Shown one piece after another: positions 1-7,127 of a DNA stretch of 43,172 nucleotides (within the stretch, counting starts at the first letter, position 1; each line of letters opens with the position of its first letter). The position numbers and the translations under genes were made by a program. The notes under the pieces were generated by a model. It did no database searches and was not told the origin of the DNA. It saw only the letters and a list, made by a program, of their open reading frames with translations. This DNA is from Spirochaetia bacterium (lineage in GTDB: Bacteria > Spirochaetota > Spirochaetia > Treponematales > Breznakiellaceae): assembly GCA_026002045.1 (NCBI GenBank), contig BOAV01000008.1, positions 1-43,172 on the forward strand, given 5' to 3'.

Positions 1-13
1 TTGCAATTTTCAT
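1..13 (-). CDS. Start of a leftward gene, truncated by window edge
   Basis: On the minus strand an ATG at 13 opens a frame reading Met-Lys-Ile-Ala and runs off the left edge. A perfect Shine-Dalgarno sequence (AGGAGG, complement of 19-24) lies five bases upstream, which is the main support. Nothing can be said about the product. The gene would be divergent from the Rpn-type gene at 233, so both promoters should lie in 25-232. Confidence 0.5.
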
Positions 14-153
14 ACATTCCTCCTAAGAAACGTTATTGGATATTCAATAAATCCAAGCCGATCCATAATATGGTACCATGCTTGTATAGCGAAGTCAAAC
101 AAATTCGCAAAAATTTCAGCGTTGCCCCGGCTCACGCAACCGGCTTAAGTCCC

Positions 154-187
154 AAACGGCGGGTGGCCCGCTTCACCCGCTTCGTTT
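154..187. repeat. Intergenic hairpin
   Basis: A stem of gcgggtg (159-165) and cacccgc (174-180) around an 8-base loop is extended by aaacg (154-158) pairing with cgttt (183-187) across a two-base bulge. It lies in the divergent intergenic region and has no T-run, so it does not look like an intrinsic terminator. I see no convincing gene in 25-232. Confidence 0.4.
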
Positions 188-232
188 ATGCGATACATTG
201 AATTTTTGGCTGTTTTAGGGTAAATTGTATCT

Positions 233-1105
233 ATGGGCGTAAACAGTAAGTACAAAGACAGCCTGTTTTCCTGGCTTTTCAGCGACACCGATGCTCTGCG
301 GGAACTGTATGGAGCGATTGAAGGGGTTACCCTTGATCCGGCTACACCCATCACTATAAATACCCTTGAAGGGGTCCTGTTCATGGACCGGATGAACGAT
401 ATTTCCTTTGAAATCGCCGGTAAACTGGTCGTATTGATAGAACATCAGTCTACCATTAATCCTAACATGGCTCTCCGAATGCTCATGTACATAGGACGGA
501 TATACGAAAGAATAACCGGCAGCGAGAACATATACAGCGAGAAAAAGCTCACCATACCCCAGCCCGAATTCATCGTTCTGTACAACGGTAAGGACCCATA
601 CCCCGATGAAACCACCCTTAAACTTTCGGACTCATTTAAAGACGCCCCTTCCCTGGGGCTTGCCAAACAGTCGGCGATGCTGGAATTAACGGCCAAGGTG
701 TACAACATTAACGAAGGCAAAAATGAAGCCATCTCCCGGAACTGTCGGCGGCTTTATGGGTACAGCGTCTTTGTAGCCAAGGCCCGTGAGTTTGAAAATA
801 CCGCCCCGGACAAAAGAATCGCCATGAAAATGGCCGCAGAATTCTGTATCAAGCACAATATACTGAAAGAAATTTTTGAGGCCCATGCCTCGGAGGTAAT
901 CAACATGCTATTAACCGAATGGAATTGGGACGATGCAAAAGTAGTCTGGCAGCGGGAAGCCCGGGAAGAAGGCGAGAAAAAGGGCGAGAAGAAAAAGGCC
1001 CTGGAAACTGCAAAAAATTTTCTTGGTATGGGCTTGAGCCAGGAACAAGTTGCTAGGGGAACCGGCCTTGATATGGAAACTATCAAAGAGCTTATCGTAC
1101 AATAG
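233..1105 (+). CDS. Rpn-family PD-(D/E)XK nuclease / putative transposase
   Basis: A 290-residue protein of the Rpn (recombination-promoting nuclease, formerly putative transposase, DUF4351-associated) type. The N-terminus has the family's opening (KYKDSLFSWLFSD) and the nuclease core is visible at about residues 50-75, where an acidic stretch (FMDRMNDISFEI) is followed by LVVLIEHQS, the E-x-Q variant of the PD-(D/E)XK motif. The C-terminus is a charged lysine/glutamate segment and a short helical tail (about 240-290) typical of these proteins. Family members act on DNA in trans and occur in many copies in some bacteria; activity here is inferred from the motif. The start is the first ATG and has only a weak upstream GGG. 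The stop codon lies inside the long hairpin at 1102-1150. Confidence 0.85.
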   Translation: MGVNSKYKDSLFSWLFSDTDALRELYGAIEGVTLDPATPITINTLEGVLFMDRMNDISFEIAGKLVVLIEHQSTINPNMALRMLMYIGRIYERITGSENIYSEKKLTIPQPEFIVLYNGKDPYPDETTLKLSDSFKDAPSLGLAKQSAMLELTAKVYNINEGKNEAISRNCRRLYGYSVFVAKAREFENTAPDKRIAMKMAAEFCIKHNILKEIFEAHASEVINMLLTEWNWDDAKVVWQREAREEGEKKGEKKKALETAKNFLGMGLSQEQVARGTGLDMETIKELIVQ

Positions 1106-1150
1106 TGGACTTGTTCGAGAATCAACCGGGTTCTCGAACAAGTCCACTAT
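1102..1150. repeat. Long perfect hairpin, TTGTTCG family copy 1
   Basis: Arms 1102-1121 and 1131-1150 are perfect 20-base inverted repeats. The stem can extend two more pairs (one a G-T wobble), leaving the 5-base loop AACCG (1124-1128). The left arm overlaps the stop codon of the Rpn-type gene. There is no T-run on either side. Related hairpins with the same inner sequence occur near 39.0 and 39.9 kb, so this is a dispersed family and not a one-off terminator. Confidence 0.85.
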
Positions 1151-1167
1151 GTTAGAAGAGGGCAGCG

Positions 1168-1902
1168 TTACCCAAGCCGGGGCATACCGCCAAAATCTAC
1201 ATCAAAGGCATTCTTTTCATCTTCCGGGACAAAATAAGCGGGAAATTTCTCCCGCAGCAGCTTTTCTTCCATGTCTAACTTGTGTATGTGGGCGTAGAGC
1301 AGGCCCTGAGCCTTATCGGCATCCTTTTTTTTCAGAGCGGAAAGGATATTCCTGTGTTCGTTAACCTTTTCATCGACAATGCCCGCAGAACGGACGGTGA
1401 GCATCCGTACCCGGTGATAATGGCCGCTTATACCGGACAAAACTTCCCAGCCCAGTTCCTGTCCTGCGGCCTCAAAAAAAATCTGATGGAACCGATCATC
1501 GTAATTGATAAAATCAGTATAGGCGCTGCGGCTCAGGGCGGCGCTCTGCATGTCGAGGAGCGCCGTTAGTTCCGCAAAATGCGCCGAGCCGCAATGCCGC
1601 AGGAAAGGTTCCAGTACCGCCGGTTCCAGGCTTTCCCGGAGAAAGAACTCCTGTTTCACCCGCCGTAAATCGATCAGGGACACCAGGGTCTCCTTTTGGG
1701 GGATCACCTTTACCAGCCCTTCCTTGGATAAATGAATAAAGGTTTCCCGCACCGGGGTACGGCTCACATTAAAGCGGAGGGATATTTCCTTCTCGCTGAT
1801 GGCGGTGCCGGGGGCCAAATTCAAATTGATAATGCTATCCCGCAGGGCCTTGTAAACAGAATCCTGAAGCGCCCCCGAACGAAGCCTGCCTGAATGTTCC
1901 AT
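1168..1902 (-). CDS. GntR-family regulator, FadR/FCD subfamily
   Basis: A 244-residue DNA-binding regulator. Residues about 10-75 are the GntR winged helix-turn-helix (LAPGTAISEKEISLRFNVSR followed by TPVRE). Residues about 85-220 are an FCD effector domain; its usual metal-binding Asp/His positions are visible as DDRFHQ, NEHRN and AHIHKL. Such proteins respond to small organic acids or sugar acids and usually repress neighbouring catabolic genes; the ligand cannot be told here. The start is the ATG at 1902. No Shine-Dalgarno is visible, and a TATAAT box lies only 9-14 bases upstream, so the message may be nearly leaderless. The palindrome at 1914-1938 suggests autoregulation. It is divergent from the secreted-protein gene at 2021. 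Confidence 0.9.
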   Translation of the reverse strand: MEHSGRLRSGALQDSVYKALRDSIINLNLAPGTAISEKEISLRFNVSRTPVRETFIHLSKEGLVKVIPQKETLVSLIDLRRVKQEFFLRESLEPAVLEPFLRHCGSAHFAELTALLDMQSAALSRSAYTDFINYDDRFHQIFFEAAGQELGWEVLSGISGHYHRVRMLTVRSAGIVDEKVNEHRNILSALKKKDADKAQGLLYAHIHKLDMEEKLLREKFPAYFVPEDEKNAFDVDFGGMPRLG

Positions 1903-1913
1903 GATATTGGATT

Positions 1914-1938
1914 ATACACATTAATGGGCAATGTGTAT
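1914..1938. promoter_or_regulatory. Inverted repeat, probable GntR operator over its promoter
   Basis: A perfect 9-base inverted repeat (atacacatt, 7-base spacer, aatgtgtat) lies 12 bases upstream of the GntR-type start codon. The minus-strand -10 box TATAAT (1911-1916) overlaps its left arm and a TTGATA (1936-1941) overlaps its right arm. Placement and symmetry fit autorepression and possibly control of the divergent gene at 2021. Confidence 0.6.
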
Positions 1939-2020
1939 CAACTCCCCCCAAGGCGCCATACACCGGAGCATTGATCTTTGATTAAATATTCCCCCCGCCC
2001 CTGCCGATAATCATACTACG

Positions 2021-3046
2021 ATGTCTCGATATATTCTTTTCTTGCCCCTGATTGCGGCTTTGTTTTGCGTGTTTCCTGTTGCGGCGGAGGCCGAAAGTGT
2101 TGTCATACCACCCTCGGCAAATGTTACAGGCGGACAGACGCGGGAAGCGGAGACGCCGCTGTTCCCTTCAATCTATTTTACCGATTCAATCAATGCCTTA
2201 AAAAACAAGGAAGCATCCAAACCTTATTCGGCCGCCACCGAAACGGAAATGAAGGCCCTGAATCAAGCGCGCGTGGATTCCCAGTCCATACTTCTTAACA
2301 ATGATATCCTCGCCTTTTACGGGCATCCCCGCTCAAAAGGCATGGGCATTCTGGGAAGGTATTCGATAGAAGAACTGGATGCCCGGCTTACCAAACTGGC
2401 GGGGGAGTACCGTGCGGTAAGCGGCGGCCGGGGTGTACAAAAAGCTTTCTACATCATTTTTTCCACCATACAGCCCGATGCACGGACTTTCCGTATCGGG
2501 GAAGATTACTTACAGCCGTATATTGAATATGCGCTGGCCCACGATATGCTTATTTTTCTTGATCATCAGATTGGCAAAAAAACACCGGCGGACTCTCTGC
2601 GGGAAATGCTCCCTTATCTGCGTTACCCCAATGTGCACCTGGCCCTGGACCCGGAATGGCATACCGAGAAACCGAATCAGGAAATCGGTTTTGTTTCCGC
2701 CGCGGAAATAAACGAAGCCCAGCAGGTGATGGAAGATTATATCGTGGAAAACAAAATTCCCGGCGAACGGATGCTGGTGATCCATCAGTTTAACTACCGG
2801 ATGATCACCAACCGCGATCAGGTGGACAGCAGTTTTAACCGGGTACGGCTGGTACACTGCATGGACGGGCACGGGTCCCCTCAGCTTAAACGGGATACCT
2901 ACGCCTCCAACGCACAGGCAACAAACATACCCGTCAAGGCCTTCAAACTTTTCTACGATTTTAACTCGAAACCTGACGTTCCCCTTCTGACACCCGCCCA
3001 GGTCTATGCCCTTAATCCGCGGCCCTATGTTATTATGTATCAATGA
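2021..3046 (+). CDS. Secreted protein of unknown function
   Basis: A 341-residue exported protein. Residues 1-24 form a signal peptide with a hydrophobic core and an AEA-type cleavage region and no lipobox. The mature part contains blocks such as ILAFYGHPRSKGMGILG, MLIFLDHQIG, NVHLALDPEWH and MLVIHQFNYRM. Alternating hydrophobic strands ending in acidic or His residues suggest a TIM-barrel, glycosidase-like fold, but I do not recognise a named family. The last codons overlap the start of the GNAT gene (ATGA), so the two are probably translated together. No Shine-Dalgarno is seen before the ATG. The gene is divergent from the GntR-type regulator and could be its target. Confidence 0.75.
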   Translation: MSRYILFLPLIAALFCVFPVAAEAESVVIPPSANVTGGQTREAETPLFPSIYFTDSINALKNKEASKPYSAATETEMKALNQARVDSQSILLNNDILAFYGHPRSKGMGILGRYSIEELDARLTKLAGEYRAVSGGRGVQKAFYIIFSTIQPDARTFRIGEDYLQPYIEYALAHDMLIFLDHQIGKKTPADSLREMLPYLRYPNVHLALDPEWHTEKPNQEIGFVSAAEINEAQQVMEDYIVENKIPGERMLVIHQFNYRMITNRDQVDSSFNRVRLVHCMDGHGSPQLKRDTYASNAQATNIPVKAFKLFYDFNSKPDVPLLTPAQVYALNPRPYVIMYQ

Positions 3047-3540
3047 TTAACGAACATACCCATCTGCGTTTTGCAGCGGCGGAGGACGCGCCCCTGATAG
3101 TGGAATTTGTTCGCCTGCTTGCGGAGTACGAACACATGGCGGATCAGGCGCAGGCAACGGCGGAAAATTTTCAAAAGTATGTCTTTGAGGAAAAAAAGGC
3201 CGAGGTTATCATCGTTGAGTACGATGGACAGCCCGCAGGGTTCGCCCTGTTTTTCCATAACTTTTCCACCTTTTTGGGACGTCCCGGCCTCTACATTGAG
3301 GACCTTTTTGTAAAGCCCGAATTTCGGGGCAAGGGCCTGGGGAAACTCCTCCTCACCTTTCTCGCCCATCTTGCGGCGGAGCGGAACTGCGGCCGCCTTG
3401 AGTGGTCCTGCCTCGACTGGAACGAGCCTTCCATCGCCTTCTACAAAAGCCAGGGCGCCCGGCCCATGTCGGAATGGACCGCCTACCGGGTGACGGGACC
3501 GGAACTGGAAGAACTGGCGCTTGAATTTCCCGGCCGATAA
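3043..3540 (+). CDS. GNAT-family N-acetyltransferase
   Basis: A 165-residue acetyl-CoA-dependent acetyltransferase of the diamine/spermidine (SSAT-like) type. The acetyl-CoA-binding motif A is clear (VKPEFRGKGLGKLLL, about residues 89-103), preceded by LYIEDLFV and followed by the motif B strand with DWNEPSIAFYKSQGA. The substrate is unknown; the LYIEDLFV arrangement is usual in polyamine and amino-acid acetylases. The start overlaps the preceding stop codon (ATGA) and has no own Shine-Dalgarno, so translation is probably coupled. Its own stop codon lies within the first repeat of the putative relB operator. Confidence 0.88.
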   Translation: MINEHTHLRFAAAEDAPLIVEFVRLLAEYEHMADQAQATAENFQKYVFEEKKAEVIIVEYDGQPAGFALFFHNFSTFLGRPGLYIEDLFVKPEFRGKGLGKLLLTFLAHLAAERNCGRLEWSCLDWNEPSIAFYKSQGARPMSEWTAYRVTGPELEELALEFPGR

Positions 3541-3567
3541 TATTACAATATAAATATATAATATTAC
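3538..3567. promoter_or_regulatory. Direct repeat of a palindrome, probable RelB operator
   Basis: TAATATTAC occurs at 3538-3546 and 3559-3567, 21 bases (two helical turns) apart; each unit contains the palindrome TAATATTA. A TATAAT box (3557-3562) overlaps the second unit, just upstream of the antitoxin gene. Paired sites like this are what ribbon-helix-helix antitoxins bind for autorepression. Confidence 0.5.
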
Positions 3568-3577
3568 GGGGGCCATT

Positions 3578-3859
3578 ATGGGACAGACAACACTCAGCAT
3601 CCGTATGGATGATGACATTAAAAGACGGTTTGATATTTTTTGCGCCGATGCGGGGATGAACGCCACCGTGGCGGTCAATATGTTTGCCCGGGCGGTTCTC
3701 CGGGAAAAATGCATCCCCTTCAAGATCACCGGCGACGACGATCCCTTTTACAGCGCAAAAAACCAGGCGCGGCTGCTTAAGGCCATGGAAGACGTCGAAG
3801 CCGGCAAGGGGCTGGTGTATAAATCCATGGAAGAACTAGAGGCCATGGAGAATGAATAG
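3578..3859 (+). CDS. RelB/DinJ-family antitoxin
   Basis: A 93-residue antitoxin. The N-terminus (TTLSIRMDDDIKRRFDIFCAD) is the ribbon-helix-helix DNA-binding and dimerisation part of the RelB/DinJ family, followed by a helical region ending in AVLREKCIPFKI. The acidic C-terminal half, about residues 60-93, should wrap the toxin. It overlaps the toxin gene by eight bases. A purine-rich ACGGGGG lies upstream of the ATG. Pairing with a YoeB-type toxin, as opposed to a YefM-type partner, is a known mixed arrangement in type II systems. Confidence 0.88.
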   Translation: MGQTTLSIRMDDDIKRRFDIFCADAGMNATVAVNMFARAVLREKCIPFKITGDDDPFYSAKNQARLLKAMEDVEAGKGLVYKSMEELEAMENE

Positions 3860-4181
3860 GGATGTAATCTTTCAGGGCGATGCATGGGAAGAGTACCTCT
3901 ATTGGCAAATGCAGGATAAAAAAACTCTGAAGCGTATTCATGAGCTTATCAAGGATATTAAACGTAACGGAAATACGGGCATGGGAAAACCGGAACCATT
4001 GAAACATAAATATCAGGGCTACTGGAGCCGGAGAATAGACGAAAAGAACAGGCTTGTTTACCGGATTCAGAATGAACAGATAGTAATTATCCAATGCGGT
4101 TCTCACTATGACGACGGGCGCGTTAGCGCCCAGTCAATCCTTCCTATCGGAAAGCGCCCCAAAGGGGCGCATGACGATTAA
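3852..4181 (+). CDS. yoeB: YoeB/Txe-family toxin with an added C-terminal tail
   Basis: A ribosome-dependent mRNA endonuclease of the RelE superfamily. Conserved residues are in place: KPEPLK (Glu48), WSRRID, NRLVY (Arg67) and the terminal SHYDD (His85, Tyr86), matching Glu46, Arg65 and His83 of the E. coli protein. Family members normally stop just after that His-Tyr; this one continues for about 23 residues (total 109). The extra tail is encoded by two hairpins (4116-4131 and 4154-4170), and its end, PIGKRPKG, is closely repeated inside the HD-domain protein at 15.7 kb. The tail is therefore probably a palindromic element captured in frame. Whether the toxin is still active is unknown, since the tail follows the active-site His directly. 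Confidence 0.9.
   Translation: MNRDVIFQGDAWEEYLYWQMQDKKTLKRIHELIKDIKRNGNTGMGKPEPLKHKYQGYWSRRIDEKNRLVYRIQNEQIVIIQCGSHYDDGRVSAQSILPIGKRPKGAHDD
4116..4178 (+). repeat. In-frame palindromic element, KRPKG family copy A
   Basis: Hairpin 1 is gggcgc-gtta-gcgccc (4116-4131) and hairpin 2 is gcgcccc-aaa-ggggcgc (4154-4170), with a 22-base spacer containing ttcctatcg. Bases 4141-4178 match 16144-16181 at 30 of 38 positions without gaps and in the same reading frame. The translated core is PIGKRPKG here and PIDKRPKG there. Here it forms the tail of the YoeB-type toxin. Confidence 0.75.
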
Positions 4182-4193
4182 GAGGCGTACCCC

Positions 4194-5465
4194 ATGAATT
4201 CCCTTAAACCGATTTTCACTTCACTCAAAACAGCGCAGGCCGCCCTCGCCCTGCAAAACCGGCGACAAAAAGATGATGCCCTGGCAGGCGCCTCGGCGGC
4301 CATTGACGCAGGCCGTGCGGAAATTCTCGCGGCAAATAAGGCCGATGTGGAAAAGGCCCGCACCGGGGAAATGAAAGAGGCGCTCATAGACCGGCTCCTC
4401 CTCAACGATAAACGACTCGACGGCATTATCGAAGGGATTGAGACTGTGATCCGGCAGGAGGATCCCATCGGCAAGGTGAAGGCCGGTTGGACCCTACCCA
4501 ACGGCCTTTTTATCGAACAGACCACGGTGCCCCTGGGGGTGGCGGCGATCATCTACGAAAGCCGGCCCAATGTTACCGCCGATGCCTTCAGCCTGGCCTA
4601 CAAGGCGGGCTGCGCCATTTTGCTGCGGGGATCCTCGGCGGCGCTGGAATCCAACCGGGCGATTGTTAAGGCCATCAAGGCCGGGCTTGCCGATGGCGGC
4701 GGGATACCCGATGCGGTTGCCCTGGCGGATTCCGGAAGCCGGGACGAGGTGGACGAAATTCTTTCCGCACGGGGCTATATTGACGTGGTGCTTCCACGGG
4801 GCGGCAAGGAGCTGATCCGCCGGGTGGTGGATAACGCGCGGGTGCCGGTGATCGAAACCGGGGAAGGGAACTGCCACATCTATGTGGAGCCCAGCGCGGA
4901 TATTTCCAATGCGGTTGAGATTATCGTCAACGCCAAGGTCCAGAAGCCCGGCGCCTGCAATGCCGTGGAAACCATTTTGGTGCGCCGGGACGCCCTCGCC
5001 GCCCTGATGCCGTCTTTGGCGGCGGCCCTTGCGGGCAAGGCGGAACTCCGCTGCGACGGCCCGGCCAGGGCTGCTATCACTGGCGGCGGCCTTAAGCCCG
5101 CCGGGCTCGTGATCAAAGATGCAGTTGAAGAAGATTGGGAAACCGAATTCCTGGACTACATTCTGGCGGTTAAAACCGTGGATTCCCTTAAGGAAGCCAT
5201 CGATCACATCAACAAATACGGTACCCGCCACTCCGAGGCGATACTCACCAATGACCTTGCGGCCCAGGCTGAATTCCGCCGCCGGGTGGACGCGGCCTGC
5301 GTGTACGTCAACGCCTCCACACGGTTTACAGACGGCGGGGAATTCGGCTTCGGTGCGGAACTGGGGATCAGCACCCAGAAGTTCCACGCACGGGGCCCCA
5401 TGGGTCTTGAAGCCCTCACCACGATAAAGTATCTTATTAGCGGTACCGGACAAGTTAGAAAGTAA
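4194..5465 (+). CDS. proA: Gamma-glutamyl phosphate reductase
   Basis: NADPH-dependent reduction of gamma-glutamyl phosphate to glutamate-5-semialdehyde, the second step of proline synthesis from glutamate, in the cytoplasm. The 423-residue length is normal. The aldehyde-dehydrogenase-fold landmarks are visible: PLGVAAIIYESRPNVT near residue 105, the catalytic cysteine in QKPGACNAVETIL (Cys255), and ASTRFTDGGEFGFGAELGIS near the C-terminus. It starts 12 bases after the YoeB-type stop with a GAGG ribosome site and is followed 9 bases later by proB. The gene order is A-B-C, not the B-A of enteric bacteria. Confidence 0.97.
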   Translation: MNSLKPIFTSLKTAQAALALQNRRQKDDALAGASAAIDAGRAEILAANKADVEKARTGEMKEALIDRLLLNDKRLDGIIEGIETVIRQEDPIGKVKAGWTLPNGLFIEQTTVPLGVAAIIYESRPNVTADAFSLAYKAGCAILLRGSSAALESNRAIVKAIKAGLADGGGIPDAVALADSGSRDEVDEILSARGYIDVVLPRGGKELIRRVVDNARVPVIETGEGNCHIYVEPSADISNAVEIIVNAKVQKPGACNAVETILVRRDALAALMPSLAAALAGKAELRCDGPARAAITGGGLKPAGLVIKDAVEEDWETEFLDYILAVKTVDSLKEAIDHINKYGTRHSEAILTNDLAAQAEFRRRVDAACVYVNASTRFTDGGEFGFGAELGISTQKFHARGPMGLEALTTIKYLISGTGQVRK

Positions 5466-5474
5466 CAGGAAAGT

Positions 5475-6272
5475 ATGATAGCTAAACTTATCGCGGAAGC
5501 GCGGAAAATCGTTATAAAAATCGGCTCCAATACGCTTGCGGACAGGGACGGAAAAATAAACACCGCCTTTCTTGAGGAATTCGCCGCACAGGCCGCCTCT
5601 CTTATCAAAAGCGGAAAGCAGATCGTGATCGTGTCCTCCGGCGCGCAGGTGGCGGGGCTGTCCACCATGGGGAAGTGGGCCCGCAAGCGGGACATCCATT
5701 ACCGGCAGGCCCTCTGCGCCGTGGGTCAGGTGGAACTGATGGGAGCCTGGACCCGGGCCTTCGGTAAAAATGATCTCCACATCGCACAAATACTGTTGAC
5801 CCAGGATGACTTCGGCGATCCCATCCGCACCCTCAACATGCGGAATACCCTCTTCACTTTGGTGGATGAGGGGATCATCCCCATCATCAACGAGAACGAC
5901 ACGGTCTCGGTGGAGGAGATCAAGATCGGAGACAACGACACCCTGGCGGCCCAGTCGGCGATCCTCTGGAGCGCAGATTTACTGATCCTGTTCAGCGACA
6001 TCGACGGGCTCTACAACAAAAACCCCAAGGAACACGCCGATGCAGAATTACTGCGGGAAGTGCGGAACATTGATGAAGTGCGGAAAAACATCAGCATCGG
6101 AAGCGCCAACAGTTTTGGTACCGGAGGTATCGCCACCAAGCTGGACGCCGCCCAGCGGATTAAAAGTTACGGGATTCCCACGATAATCGCCCACGGTGGA
6201 AAGCCCCGTGTTCTGGAAGCCCTTGCAGCGGGAACCCGGCAGGGCACCGCGTTTCTAACCGGTAACGAATAA
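5475..6272 (+). CDS. proB: Glutamate 5-kinase, short form without PUA domain
   Basis: ATP-dependent phosphorylation of glutamate, the first and usually feedback-controlled step of proline synthesis. The amino-acid-kinase fold is complete: IVIKIGSNTL at the N-terminus, IVSSGAQVAG, INENDTVSVEEIKIGDNDTL (glutamate and proline binding region), FSDIDGLY and GTGGIATKLDAA. At 265 residues it ends after the kinase domain and lacks the C-terminal PUA domain of the roughly 367-residue E. coli enzyme; short forms are known in other bacteria. An AACAGGAAAGT ribosome site precedes the ATG. It is in an operon with proA and proC. Confidence 0.96.
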   Translation: MIAKLIAEARKIVIKIGSNTLADRDGKINTAFLEEFAAQAASLIKSGKQIVIVSSGAQVAGLSTMGKWARKRDIHYRQALCAVGQVELMGAWTRAFGKNDLHIAQILLTQDDFGDPIRTLNMRNTLFTLVDEGIIPIINENDTVSVEEIKIGDNDTLAAQSAILWSADLLILFSDIDGLYNKNPKEHADAELLREVRNIDEVRKNISIGSANSFGTGGIATKLDAAQRIKSYGIPTIIAHGGKPRVLEALAAGTRQGTAFLTGNE

Positions 6273-6282
6273 GGAAATCAAC

Positions 6283-7116
6283 ATGAGTAGTATTACTATC
6301 GCCTGTATCGGCAGCGGGAACATGGGGAACGCCCTGATGAAGGGGGCCGCCGCAAGCATCGGCGGCGGGAACATCGGTTTTAGCGATGCGGACAAGGCGA
6401 AGGCCAGGGCGGCCGCAAAAAGTTTGAAGGCCCTGGTATATGCGTCAAATACCGAGGCGGTGCAAAAGGCGGACTATATTTTTCTCGCAGTGAAGCCCCA
6501 GGTATTGGGCGCGGTGCTGGAAGAAATTGCCCCGGCGATACAGCGCAGAATTACAGCGGGGGGCGCTGCGGCAAAAAAAACTCCCGTGTTGGTTTCCATG
6601 GCGGCAGGCTGGTCCATCGCAAAGGTTCAGTCAATGGCGGGCGCGCATGTGCCGGTAATCCGCATCATGCCCAACACCCCGGCGCTTATCGGGCAGGGGA
6701 TGATCGCCCTGGCGGCATCTGCGGAAGTTTCGGTGAACAAAATCGCGGAGCTGGAAAAAATTCTTGGAGCCGCCGGGGAAATTGATCCTGTTGAGGAAAA
6801 GTATCTGGACGCTGTCACCGGGCTTTCCGGTTCCGGTCCGGCCTTTGTATACCTGTTTATCGAGGCCCTGGCGGACGGCGGGGTGCGTTCCGGGCTGCCA
6901 CGGGACAAGGCGCTGCGTTATGCGGCACAAACCGTTTTGGGGTCTGCGGCCATGGTCAAGGAAACGGGGAAACATCCGGGGGAACTTAAGGACATGGTCA
7001 CCTCCCCCGCAGGCACCACCATTGCCGGGGTTGCGGCGCTGGAAAAGGGCGCGTTCCGGGGTACGGTGATGGAGGCGGTGGAAGCCGCATGGCGGCGGGC
7101 GAAGGAATTGGGATAA
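6283..7116 (+). CDS. proC: Pyrroline-5-carboxylate reductase
   Basis: Final step of proline synthesis: NAD(P)H-dependent reduction of pyrroline-5-carboxylate to proline. The N-terminal Rossmann motif is IACIGSGNMGNALMKG, the mid-domain has FLAVKPQVL and IRIMPNTPALIGQGM, and the C-terminal dimerisation and substrate domain has the strongly conserved SGSGPAFVYLFIEALADGG and VTSPAGTTIAG blocks. The 277-residue length is normal. It lies 10 bases downstream of proB with an AAGGAAATCAAC leader, completing proA-B-C in one transcription unit. Confidence 0.97.
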   Translation: MSSITIACIGSGNMGNALMKGAAASIGGGNIGFSDADKAKARAAAKSLKALVYASNTEAVQKADYIFLAVKPQVLGAVLEEIAPAIQRRITAGGAAAKKTPVLVSMAAGWSIAKVQSMAGAHVPVIRIMPNTPALIGQGMIALAASAEVSVNKIAELEKILGAAGEIDPVEEKYLDAVTGLSGSGPAFVYLFIEALADGGVRSGLPRDKALRYAAQTVLGSAAMVKETGKHPGELKDMVTSPAGTTIAGVAALEKGAFRGTVMEAVEAAWRRAKELG

Positions 7117-7127
7117 AAAGGTAAATT

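Noticed and set aside
1..201. Plus-strand frame of 66 codons at the left edge
   Set aside because: It has no ribosome site and overlaps a much better-supported minus-strand start with a perfect Shine-Dalgarno, and a hairpin.
1102..1150. Hairpin as intrinsic terminator of the Rpn-type gene
   Set aside because: There is no T-run on either strand, and similar hairpins with the same loop occur elsewhere in either orientation.
4494..5789. Long minus-strand open frame of about 430 codons
   Set aside because: It is antisense to proA and proB, which have full family motifs; the frame is a by-product of GC-rich third positions.
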